Assembly (NCBI GenBank): GCA_964511215.1
Contig: CAZEER010000038.1
Coordinates: 1-22,859, forward strand
DNA length: 22,859 nucleotides
Reading direction: 5' to 3'
DNA from: CAZEER01 sp964511215
Lineage (GTDB): Bacteria > Fidelibacterota > Marinisomatia > Marinisomatales > UBA1611
Of this stretch, positions 7,426-14,163 are shown in pieces. The first letter of the stretch is position 1; each line of letters starts with the position of its first letter. A program made the translations under genes and the position numbers. The notes beneath the pieces were generated by a model. The model had not been told where the DNA came from and did not search any database. It was given only the letters and a program-made list of their open reading frames with translations.

Positions 7426-7797
7426 ATGGCTAATTATCGTTCAGATGTTCTTAGAAAAGAAAGAAGGCGAAATAGAAGTAAAAAAACTTCGAGATATCAT
7501 TCAAAGTTTCCGAGACTCGTTATTTATCGTAGTTTAAGACATTTTGAAGCCCAAATTATAGATGACTTTAATAGTAGGACAATAATTTCAGTTTCTTCAA
7601 GAGATAAAAGTATAAAAACTTTAATTAGTAAAATAAAAAATAAAACAGAAATCAGTCGAGTGGTGGGTGAAGCATTGGCAAAAAAAGCAAAACAAAAGAA
7701 GCTTGGTCCTGTTGTTTTAGATAGAAATGGTTATCCATATCATGGACGAGTAAAGGCTTTCGCTGATGCTGCGCGTGGCAAAGGCTTACAATTATAA
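7426..7797 (+). CDS. rplR: 50S ribosomal protein L18
   Basis: This 123-residue protein is uL18. It has a basic, disordered N-terminus (RKERRRNRSKKT) that binds 5S rRNA, then FPRLVIYRSLRHFEAQIIDD and the C-terminal LDRNGYPYHGRVKAFADAARGKGL, which is diagnostic. L18 with L5 and L25 makes the 5S RNP. rpsE follows after 11 nt. Confidence 0.98.
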   Translation: MANYRSDVLRKERRRNRSKKTSRYHSKFPRLVIYRSLRHFEAQIIDDFNSRTIISVSSRDKSIKTLISKIKNKTEISRVVGEALAKKAKQKKLGPVVLDRNGYPYHGRVKAFADAARGKGLQL

Positions 7798-7808
7798 AGG
7801 TATTTGAT

Positions 7809-8312
7809 TTGAGTATTATAAATCCAGCTGAACTTGATCTGAGAGAAGAATCTGTAGTGAAAATTAATCGAACTGCAAAAGTTACTTCACGTGGCAAAAG
7901 ATTTAGGTTTTCAGCGTTAGTTGTGGTAGGTGATGGAAAAGGTCACATTGGTGTTGGTCTTGGTAAATCAAATGAAGTAATCTCATCCATACAGAAAGGA
8001 AAAGAGATTGCGAAGAGAAATATTTGTAAAGTTTCAGTTATAAATGGGACTATTCCCCATAAAATAATTGGGAAACATGGCGCAAGTCGGGTCTTACTTA
8101 AACCTGCTTCACCAGGGACTGGCATTATTGCTGGTGCAGCTGTTAGAGCAGTTATGGAGCAAGCTGGAATCCATAATATACTGACAAAGCGTCAAGGGTC
8201 AAAAAATGTAATAAATTTAGTCCATGCGACTATGGATGCATTATTGAATGCCAAAGATGCCGTTGCAATTGCAAATAAACGTGGTATTACAATCAAACAG
8301 GTGTTTGAATAA
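7809..8312 (+). CDS. rpsE: 30S ribosomal protein S5 (TTG start)
   Basis: This 167-residue protein is uS5. The VVKINRTAKVTSRGKRFRF segment, the VVGDGKGHIGVGLGKSNEV block and the GAAVRAVMEQAGIHNILTKR block are the dsRBD-like and C-terminal domain signatures. S5 lies at the mRNA entry channel and influences decoding accuracy. No ATG is available upstream of the conserved core; the TTG at 7809 has an AAAGG (7796-7800) 8 nt before it. The stop shares its last base with the rpmD ATG. Confidence 0.97.
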   Translation: MSIINPAELDLREESVVKINRTAKVTSRGKRFRFSALVVVGDGKGHIGVGLGKSNEVISSIQKGKEIAKRNICKVSVINGTIPHKIIGKHGASRVLLKPASPGTGIIAGAAVRAVMEQAGIHNILTKRQGSKNVINLVHATMDALLNAKDAVAIANKRGITIKQVFE

Positions 8313-8509
8313 TGGCAAAGTCTAATGTCAAAAAAAAATTGCGTATTACACAAATAAAAAGTGGAATAGGCTATAAGCCAAAGGCAAAAGCTACTTTGCG
8401 GGCTTTAGGTTTAAAAAAAATGCATCAAACTGTTGAACATATTGATTGTTCTGTAATCCGTGGTATGGTGAATGTTATTCCTTACTTACTTAAAGTAGAA
8501 AAATTATGA
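8312..8509 (+). CDS. rpmD: 50S ribosomal protein L30
   Basis: This 65-residue protein is uL30. It has KLRITQIKSGIGYKPKAKATLRALGLKKMHQTV, covering the conserved strand-helix with the ALGL(K/R)(K/R) motif, and an IRGMVNVIPYLLKVE C-terminus. L30 is missing from several bacterial lineages, so its presence is mildly informative about the group. It overlaps rpsE by one base and rplO by four (ATGA). Confidence 0.97.
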   Translation: MAKSNVKKKLRITQIKSGIGYKPKAKATLRALGLKKMHQTVEHIDCSVIRGMVNVIPYLLKVEKL

Positions 8510-8943
8510 AGCTAGATGATTTAAAACCTAGAATCGGCTCTACTAAAAAATCTAAGAGGCGAGGGAGAGGGCACGGATCGGGTCTTGGAAAATCTGCAGG
8601 TCGTGGTGATAAGGGGGCCGGGCAACGTTCTGGTTTCAAGCATCGTCCATGGTTTGAAGGTGGTCAGATGCCACTAGCAAGAAGGTTGCCTAAGCGAGGA
8701 TTTAAAAATAAATTTAAAAAAGAATTTCAAATAGTTAATTTAGAAAAAATTCAAAATCTCAATCTCGATACTATTAATGTAGAAATACTTGCTCAAAATG
8801 GTTTGATACGTTCAGCATTAAAACCAGTTAAAATCCTTGGTTCTGGTGATATTAAGTCAAAATTAAATATTACTGCTACTGAATTTAGTCAGACTGCAAA
8901 AGCAAAAATTGAAAAATCAGGTGGAAAGGCGATCGAGCAATGA
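8506..8943 (+). CDS. rplO: 50S ribosomal protein L15
   Basis: This 145-residue protein is uL15. The extended Gly/Arg/Lys-rich N-terminal part (RGRGHGSGLGKSAGRGDKGA and GFEGGQMPLARRLPKRGF-like HRPWFEGGQMPLARRLPKRG) is diagnostic, and the globular C-terminal domain includes VKILGSGDIKSKLNI. L15 is an early 23S assembly protein. It overlaps rpmD and secY by 4 nt each (ATGA), giving a tightly coupled rpmD-rplO-secY run. Confidence 0.98.
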   Translation: MKLDDLKPRIGSTKKSKRRGRGHGSGLGKSAGRGDKGAGQRSGFKHRPWFEGGQMPLARRLPKRGFKNKFKKEFQIVNLEKIQNLNLDTINVEILAQNGLIRSALKPVKILGSGDIKSKLNITATEFSQTAKAKIEKSGGKAIEQ

Positions 8944-10268
8944 TTGATAAAATTAAAAGTATTTTTATTATTCCTGAACTTCGTGATAGAATTATCTTTA
9001 CTGTTGGAATATTGGTTATTGTGCGAATTGGTGCTCATATACCAATACCGGGCGTTGACGGTGAAGCATTGACAGAAGCTTTCAGTCAGTTTCAAACGGG
9101 CCTGTTTGGTTTGTTCAATACTTTTGTTGGGGGTGCATTTGAAAAAGCTTCCTTGTTTTCATTAGGGATTATGCCCTATATCTCATCTTCTATTATTATC
9201 CAGTTAATGGGTTCAGTTATCCCTTATTTTCAAAGGTTGCAAAAAGAAGGTGAGGCAGGAAGAAAAAAAATTAATCAAATTACTAGATATGGAACAGTGC
9301 TTTTGTCATCAATGCAGTCCTATGGTGTTGTAGCAGTCTTTCTTCCGAGTTTAACATCAAATGGACAATCTGTAGTTATTAATCCTGGATGGATGTTTAC
9401 TTTTACTGGCATGATAAGTATGGTTACGGGTACTTTATTTCTTATGTGGCTTGGGGAGCGTATTACAGAAAGAGGTATTGGAAATGGTATTTCACTCATA
9501 ATTATGGTAGGTATCGTAGCAGCATTTCCAAATGTTATATTAAATGAAATTACACTTATACAAGAAAATGTTAGAGGTTTACTATCTGAATTTATTTTAA
9601 TGGGTGTGATGTTCTTAATTATTTGTTTTGTTGTTCTTCTAACGCAAGGTACTAGAAAAATTCCTGTACAATATGCAAAAAGAGTTGTAGGTAGAAAAGT
9701 CTATGGAGGCCAGAATACGCATATACCAATGAGGGTTAATACAGCAGGAGTGATGCCGATTATATTTGCGCAGTCAATAATGTTTATTCCTAGTACTGTT
9801 TCTACTTTTTTGGGTGATAGCGAATTTGCTAGAACACTAATGCAATGGTTTTCATTTGATCATCCTTTCTATTGGGTCGTTTTTGGTATTATGATCATAT
9901 TTTTCACTTATTTTTATACAGCTATTGCTTTTGATCCAGTTCAAGTTTCATCTACTATGAAACAACAAGGTGGTTTTATACCTGGTGTACGACCTGGTAA
10001 AAAAACTGCAGAATATATTGATAATATATTAACTCGGGTCACACTACCAGGATCTATTGCATTGGCCTTTGTTGCGATCTTCCCTTATATCCTAATGAAA
10101 TTAATGGATATTAATTATGATCTGGCTTCATTTTTTGGTGGAACAAGTTTATTAATTATAGTAGGTGTAGCATTGGATACCTTACAGCAGGTAGAGTCTC
10201 ATTTGATGATGCGTCATTATGATGGGTTTTTAACTAAAGGTAAAATTAGAGGAAGAAGGCGAATGTGA
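8940..10268 (+). CDS. secY: Protein translocase subunit SecY
   Basis: This 442-residue membrane protein is the pore subunit of the Sec translocon, with ten predicted membrane helices. SecY signatures include the plug/TM2 region (LFNTFVGGAFEKASLFSLGI then MPYISSSIIIQLMGSVIPYF), ERGIGNGISLIIMVGIVA, VVGRKVYGGQNTHIPMRVN and the cytoplasmic loop QGGFIPGVRPGKKTAEYI. Its length is typical (430-450). The start overlaps the rplO stop by 4 nt. As in many bacteria it is embedded in the ribosomal operon, and map follows directly, with no adk between. Confidence 0.98.
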   Translation: MIDKIKSIFIIPELRDRIIFTVGILVIVRIGAHIPIPGVDGEALTEAFSQFQTGLFGLFNTFVGGAFEKASLFSLGIMPYISSSIIIQLMGSVIPYFQRLQKEGEAGRKKINQITRYGTVLLSSMQSYGVVAVFLPSLTSNGQSVVINPGWMFTFTGMISMVTGTLFLMWLGERITERGIGNGISLIIMVGIVAAFPNVILNEITLIQENVRGLLSEFILMGVMFLIICFVVLLTQGTRKIPVQYAKRVVGRKVYGGQNTHIPMRVNTAGVMPIIFAQSIMFIPSTVSTFLGDSEFARTLMQWFSFDHPFYWVVFGIMIIFFTYFYTAIAFDPVQVSSTMKQQGGFIPGVRPGKKTAEYIDNILTRVTLPGSIALAFVAIFPYILMKLMDINYDLASFFGGTSLLIIVGVALDTLQQVESHLMMRHYDGFLTKGKIRGRRRM

Positions 10269-11023
10269 TGGTACATACTAGATCAAATAAAGAGATTGAA
10301 AAAATTACACGAAGTTGTCAAATTGTTGCAGATACACTTGTTATGCTAGAGCCATATATTATTGAAGGTGTCTATGTATCAGATTTAGATCAGATGGCTG
10401 AAGAATATATCATTTCACGTGGTGCTAGACCTGCATTTAAAGGATATATGGGTTACCCTGCAACATTATGTGTTTCAATTGATAATGCAGTTGTCCATGG
10501 CATTCCTGGGAAAGGTCAACTTAAAGGTGGTGAGATAGTTGGTATTGATTGTGGTGCAGAACTTGATGGATATTATGGTGATCACGCCAAGTCTTTTCCA
10601 GTGGGTTCAATTGACCCCTTAAAACAAAAGTTATTAGATGTAACGAGGGAATCATTAGAAAAGGGTATATCTCAAGCAGTACCCGGAAATTTTGTAGGTG
10701 ATATAGGCAATGCGGTACAAAGTCATGCTGAAAATAATGGATTTTCTGTGGTTAGAGAGTTAGTGGGACATGGGATTGGTACACAACTTCATGAAGAACC
10801 ACAGATACCTAATTTTGGAAAGGCAAAACAAGGCCCTCCTTTACAAGCAGGTATGTGTATAGCGATTGAACCTATGATTAATGCAGGACGAAAGGAAGTT
10901 TTTACGGCACCAGATGGTTGGACGATCCTGACGCGTGATGGGCAAGTATCTGCGCATTTTGAGCATACCATTGCTATTACAAATAATGGACCTAAAATTT
11001 TGAGTTTAGCATCAAATGGCTAA
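10268..11023 (+). CDS. map: Methionine aminopeptidase, type I
   Basis: This 251-residue protein removes the initiator Met from nascent chains. The five metal ligands of the pita-bread fold are all visible: D94 (GIDCGAE), D105 (YYGDHA), H168 (VGHGIG), E201 (AIEPM) and E232 (HFEHT). H77 in NAVVHGIP is the conserved substrate-side histidine. There is no N-terminal zinc-finger extension, so it is a type Ia-like short form. I chose the ATG at 10268, which shares its A with the secY TGA; an in-frame GTG directly before it (10265) would add one Met. The 3' end overlaps infA by 8 nt. Confidence 0.97.
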   Translation: MVHTRSNKEIEKITRSCQIVADTLVMLEPYIIEGVYVSDLDQMAEEYIISRGARPAFKGYMGYPATLCVSIDNAVVHGIPGKGQLKGGEIVGIDCGAELDGYYGDHAKSFPVGSIDPLKQKLLDVTRESLEKGISQAVPGNFVGDIGNAVQSHAENNGFSVVRELVGHGIGTQLHEEPQIPNFGKAKQGPPLQAGMCIAIEPMINAGRKEVFTAPDGWTILTRDGQVSAHFEHTIAITNNGPKILSLASNG

Positions 11024-11243
11024 AGAACAACCAATAACTATTGATGGTATTATTAAAGAAACCTTGCCAAGTGCAATGTTTAGAGTTGAAGTTGAAATTG
11101 GAGGGGAATCCCATGAAGTATTAGCTCATGTTAGTGGGAAAATGAGAATGCATTTCATAAAAATTTTACCAGGAGATGTTGTTACTTTGGAGATTTCCCC
11201 CTATGATCTTACCAGAGGAAGGATTACTTATAGGCAAAAATAA
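11016..11243 (+). CDS. infA: Translation initiation factor IF-1
   Basis: This 75-residue protein is the OB-fold factor that binds the 30S A-site during initiation. It has the family pattern IDGIIKETLPSAMFRVEV, then VLAHVSGKMRMHFIKILPGD and the C-terminal SPYDLTRGRITYR. The length is slightly above the usual 72. It overlaps the end of map by 8 nt and is followed 3 nt later by rpmJ. Confidence 0.98.
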   Translation: MAKEQPITIDGIIKETLPSAMFRVEVEIGGESHEVLAHVSGKMRMHFIKILPGDVVTLEISPYDLTRGRITYRQK

Positions 11244-11246
11244 AAT

Positions 11247-11360
11247 ATGAAAGTCAGACCATCAGTAAAAAAAATATGTAACAAATGCAAGGTTATCAAA
11301 CGAAAGGGTGTTCTCCTTGTGATTTGTGAGAACCCAAAACATAAACAACGTCAAGGTTGA
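11247..11360 (+). CDS. rpmJ: 50S ribosomal protein L36, zinc-binding form
   Basis: This 37-codon gene encodes a protein starting MKVRPSVKKICNKCKVIK and ending CENPKHKQRQG. It is the standard 37-residue bL36 with an intact zinc site: C11, C14, C27 and H32. L36 is the smallest 50S protein and binds near the GTPase centre. It lies 3 nt after infA and 7 nt before rpsM, its usual place. A longer reading frame that begins inside it at 11326 is only an upstream extension of rpsM. Confidence 0.98.
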   Translation: MKVRPSVKKICNKCKVIKRKGVLLVICENPKHKQRQG

Positions 11361-11367
11361 GATTAAA

Positions 11368-11739
11368 ATGGCACGTATAGTCGGTGTAGATATACCAAGA
11401 AATAAAAAAGTTGCTTTTTCTTTAAGATATATCCATGGCATAGGATTATCTACAGCAAAAAAACTTTGTATGGATGCAAAGGTTAATCCTGATATTAGAG
11501 TACAGGATTTGTCTGAGGAGCAAATAGTTTCTATAAGAAATTCAATTTCTAAACTTGGGTTGCAAGTTGAAGGAGAATTGAGATCCGATGTTGCGATGAA
11601 TATCAAAAGATTAAAAGATATTGCTACTTATAGAGGATTGAGACACAGACGAGGCTTACCTGTTAATGGGCAAAGAACGAAAACCAATGCCAGAACACGT
11701 AAAGGGAAAAAGAGAACAATTGGTTTAGGAAAAGGTTAA
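11368..11739 (+). CDS. rpsM: 30S ribosomal protein S13
   Basis: This 123-residue protein is uS13. The start MARIVGVDIPRNKKVAFSL matches the family, so the ATG at 11368 is preferred over an upstream in-frame ATG at 11326 that would overlap rpmJ. Other signatures are the helix-two-turn-helix IHGIGLSTAKKLC and the basic tail RHRRGLPVNGQRTKTNARTR. S13 forms inter-subunit bridges and contacts P-site tRNA. A 28-nt gap separates it from rpsK. Confidence 0.98.
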   Translation: MARIVGVDIPRNKKVAFSLRYIHGIGLSTAKKLCMDAKVNPDIRVQDLSEEQIVSIRNSISKLGLQVEGELRSDVAMNIKRLKDIATYRGLRHRRGLPVNGQRTKTNARTRKGKKRTIGLGKG

Positions 11740-11767
11740 TTATTTTTTAATACTAAGAGAGGATAAT

Positions 11768-12154
11768 TTGGCAGATAATAAATCTAAGAAAAAGAAGAAA
11801 AAAAAATTTGATTCCCATGGGGTAGCACATATTAAATCAACATTTAATAACACTCATGTTACTCTTTCGGATAAATACGGGAATGTTATTATATGGGAAA
11901 AAGCAGGCACATCTGGATTTAAAGGATCTAGAAAGAGTACTGCATACGCCGCTACAATGGCTGCAGATAAAGCTGCTAAAGCTGCTATATCAATGGGTTT
12001 ATCCAGTATAGAAGTGGAAGTAAAAGGTCCTGGGTCAGGTAGGGAATCAGCAATACGTGCGTTGGCAGTTGCAGGTCTGCAAATCACTAGTATAAAAGAT
12101 GTGACACCATTACCGCATAATGGTTGTCGTCCACCAAAAAGAAGAAGAGTATAA
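11768..12154 (+). CDS. rpsK: 30S ribosomal protein S11 (TTG start)
   Basis: This 128-residue protein is uS11, identified by GVAHIKSTFNNTHVTLSD, KGSRKSTAYAATMAADKAA and the C-terminal TPLPHNGCRPPKRRRV. It sits on the platform near the mRNA exit. Translation starts at a TTG with a GAGAGG (11757-11762) 5 nt upstream. The N-terminal tail holds seven consecutive lysines, encoded partly by a run of nine A residues at 11798-11806, a site where polymerase slippage is possible. A 28-nt spacer separates it from rpsM. Confidence 0.97.
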   Translation: MADNKSKKKKKKKFDSHGVAHIKSTFNNTHVTLSDKYGNVIIWEKAGTSGFKGSRKSTAYAATMAADKAAKAAISMGLSSIEVEVKGPGSGRESAIRALAVAGLQITSIKDVTPLPHNGCRPPKRRRV

Positions 12155-12159
12155 TCCAT

Positions 12160-12777
12160 ATGGCAAAATCAACATCAACAAAAGGGAAGCTGGTTAGAAA
12201 GTTTGGTGAAAATATTTTTGGAAATCCTAAATATGATCGCCTTCTTAATAGAAAGCCATATACTCCAGGACAACATGGACAATCTCGAAGAGGAAAACTG
12301 TCAAATTATGGTATTCAGTTGAAAGAAAAACAGAAAATAAAATTTATGTATGGTCTTTTAGAGAAACAGTTTCGTTTAACATTTAATCGTGCTGAAAAAA
12401 TGAAAGGTGAAACGGGCCCTAATATGCTTAAAATACTTGAAAGTCGTTTAGATAATGTTGTGTTTCGGTTAGGGTTTGCTGCATCACGTCCAGCAGCTAG
12501 GCAACTTGTTAATCATAAACATTTTCTCGTAAATAATAAAACAGTGAATATCCCCTCATATACTGTTTCTCCAGGAGATTTGATTGAGGTGCGTGAAAAA
12601 AGTAAGAAAATGGATGTTATACTTGATTCCATGAAACGTATCAAAGGCGATATTGATTTATCTTGGCTTAGTATTGATAAAGCAAAAATGAGAGGGACAT
12701 TTATCACTGTTCCAGAGCGTGATGAAATGCAACTGACTGTAAATGAGCAGTTAGTTGTTGAACTTTATTCAAAATAA
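12160..12777 (+). CDS. rpsD: 30S ribosomal protein S4
   Basis: This 205-residue protein is uS4, a primary 16S-binding assembly protein that also represses the alpha operon in E. coli. The S4 RNA-binding domain is visible from about residue 95 (LESRLDNVVFRLGFAASRPAARQLVNHKHFLVN). The N-terminal region lacks the CxxC pairs of the zinc form. The ATG at 12160 gives the expected N-terminus; an upstream in-frame ATG at 12124 lies inside rpsK and is rejected. The gap to rpsK is 5 nt, and rpoA starts 21 nt after the stop. Confidence 0.98.
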   Translation: MAKSTSTKGKLVRKFGENIFGNPKYDRLLNRKPYTPGQHGQSRRGKLSNYGIQLKEKQKIKFMYGLLEKQFRLTFNRAEKMKGETGPNMLKILESRLDNVVFRLGFAASRPAARQLVNHKHFLVNNKTVNIPSYTVSPGDLIEVREKSKKMDVILDSMKRIKGDIDLSWLSIDKAKMRGTFITVPERDEMQLTVNEQLVVELYSK

Positions 12778-12798
12778 TTTAAATAGGAAAAATACTCA

Positions 12799-13773
12799 AT
12801 GGCTAATAAAGTACTTGAATTACAAATCGATTCAAATGACCAGTCTCAATCTGGTAATATAGGCACCTTTCAATTACAACCTCTTGAGCGTGGTTATGGC
12901 ACAACCATTGGTAATGCTATGCGCAGAGTACTTCTAACAAGTATTCCAGGTGCAGCAATTACGCATGTAAAAATTGAAGGTGTACAACATGAATTCTCAA
13001 CAATAAAAGGTGTGAAAGAGGATGTCGCTGATATTATAATGAATTTAAAAAAAGTCAGATTCAAATTAATGGATAATGACCCAGACAAAATAGAACTTTC
13101 AATGAAAGGAAAGAAGATTTTTACTGCTCAAGATATACAAGATGCTAGTGATCAATTTGAAATCCTGAATGCTGATGAATATATTACTGAAATAAACTCA
13201 AAAGGTAAGTTAGACATAGAACTTCGAATTGGTATAGGTAAAGGATATGTTCCCTCTGAAGAAAATGATAAACCTAATTTACCTGTTAGCACATTGTCAA
13301 TTGATAGTATTTTTAATCCAGTTATAAAGTCATCTTTTAATGTACAGCCTGTCCCAGGTGCAAAAGATCCTATTGAAATCTTAAATATGGAAATTACAAC
13401 AGATGGATCGATTACAGCAAAAGATGCAGTTTCTTATGCTGCAACATATTTACGGGATCATTTAAAATTTATTGAAGCTATCTCTAATCCAAGTGTATTA
13501 GAGATATCAGATGGTTTGTCAGATGAAACTATAGCACTTCGTAAATTACTTACTCAAACCATTGATGAAATGGAATTATCTGTAAGAAGTTATAATTGCC
13601 TGCAAGCCGCTGGGATAAAATACATTCATGAGTTAGTTAGTAAGGAAGAGAACCAAATGTTGAAATACAAAAATTTTGGTCGTAAGTCACTAACTGAGTT
13701 AGTGGAAAAACTTGATACAATGGGTTTGCACTTTGGTATGCAAGTAGAAAAAATTATGGCTGAAGAAGGATAA
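12799..13773 (+). CDS. rpoA: DNA-directed RNA polymerase subunit alpha
   Basis: This 324-residue protein has the typical alpha length (310-340). The N-terminal dimerisation and assembly domain carries FQLQPLERGYGTTIGNAMRRVLLTSIPGAAIT and the conserved GVKEDVADIIMNLK. A linker leads to the C-terminal DNA- and activator-binding domain (about residues 245-324), with MELSVRSYNCLQAAGI and LKYKNFGRKSLTELVEKL. It forms the scaffold on which beta and beta' assemble. A GGAAA stretch precedes the ATG without a strong SD. rplQ follows after 3 nt. Confidence 0.98.
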   Translation: MANKVLELQIDSNDQSQSGNIGTFQLQPLERGYGTTIGNAMRRVLLTSIPGAAITHVKIEGVQHEFSTIKGVKEDVADIIMNLKKVRFKLMDNDPDKIELSMKGKKIFTAQDIQDASDQFEILNADEYITEINSKGKLDIELRIGIGKGYVPSEENDKPNLPVSTLSIDSIFNPVIKSSFNVQPVPGAKDPIEILNMEITTDGSITAKDAVSYAATYLRDHLKFIEAISNPSVLEISDGLSDETIALRKLLTQTIDEMELSVRSYNCLQAAGIKYIHELVSKEENQMLKYKNFGRKSLTELVEKLDTMGLHFGMQVEKIMAEEG

Positions 13774-13776
13774 GAA

Positions 13777-14163
13777 ATGCGTCATAAAAAATCTGGCAGA
13801 AAACTTGGTCGTAAGACAGCCCATAGAAAGGCATTAATGTCTAACTTAGCATCTGCTTTAATCACGCATAAAAGGATTAAAACAACTGATGCCAAGGCAA
13901 AAGAGTTACGAAAGTTCATTGAACCTCTTATCACTTTTGCAAAGAAAGGTGACCTTCATTCAAGACGTCAGGTACTTAGGAAAATTAGGCACAAAAAAAT
14001 TGTGAAAGAATTATTTGAAAATGTAGCACCCGTATTTTTAGAACGTAATGGTGGATATACTCGAATTACAAAGCTTGGTTTTAGGGACAATGATTGTGCT
14101 CCATTATCAATGATTGAATTTACTGATATGATAAATGAATTTACTGAGAGCAATGAAACTTAA
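13777..14163 (+). CDS. rplQ: 50S ribosomal protein L17
   Basis: This 128-residue protein is bL17, starting MRHKKSGRKLGRKTAHRKALM with the conserved ALITHKRIKTTDAKAKELR region and the GGYTRITKLGFRDNDCAPLSMIE block. L17 is the last gene of the alpha operon. The intrinsic terminator 48 nt after its stop (14211-14234 stem) is the natural end of the ribosomal transcript. The 3' end overlaps by 11 nt the most upstream plausible start of the following gene. Confidence 0.98.
   Translation: MRHKKSGRKLGRKTAHRKALMSNLASALITHKRIKTTDAKAKELRKFIEPLITFAKKGDLHSRRQVLRKIRHKKIVKELFENVAPVFLERNGGYTRITKLGFRDNDCAPLSMIEFTDMINEFTESNET

Noticed and set aside
11326..11367. In-frame upstream extension of rpsM from the ATG at 11326.
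   Set aside because: It would overlap the well-supported rpmJ, and the added residues are not part of S13; the ATG at 11368 gives the conserved N-terminus.
12124..12159. In-frame upstream extension of rpsD from the ATG at 12124.
   Set aside because: It lies inside the 3' end of rpsK, and the extra residues are not part of S4; the ATG at 12160 fits the family.
14135..14152. ATG at 14135 as the start of the hydrolase-like gene.
   Set aside because: It sits deeper inside rplQ and lengthens an already long n-region; 14153 or the TTG at 14186 gives a better signal peptide.
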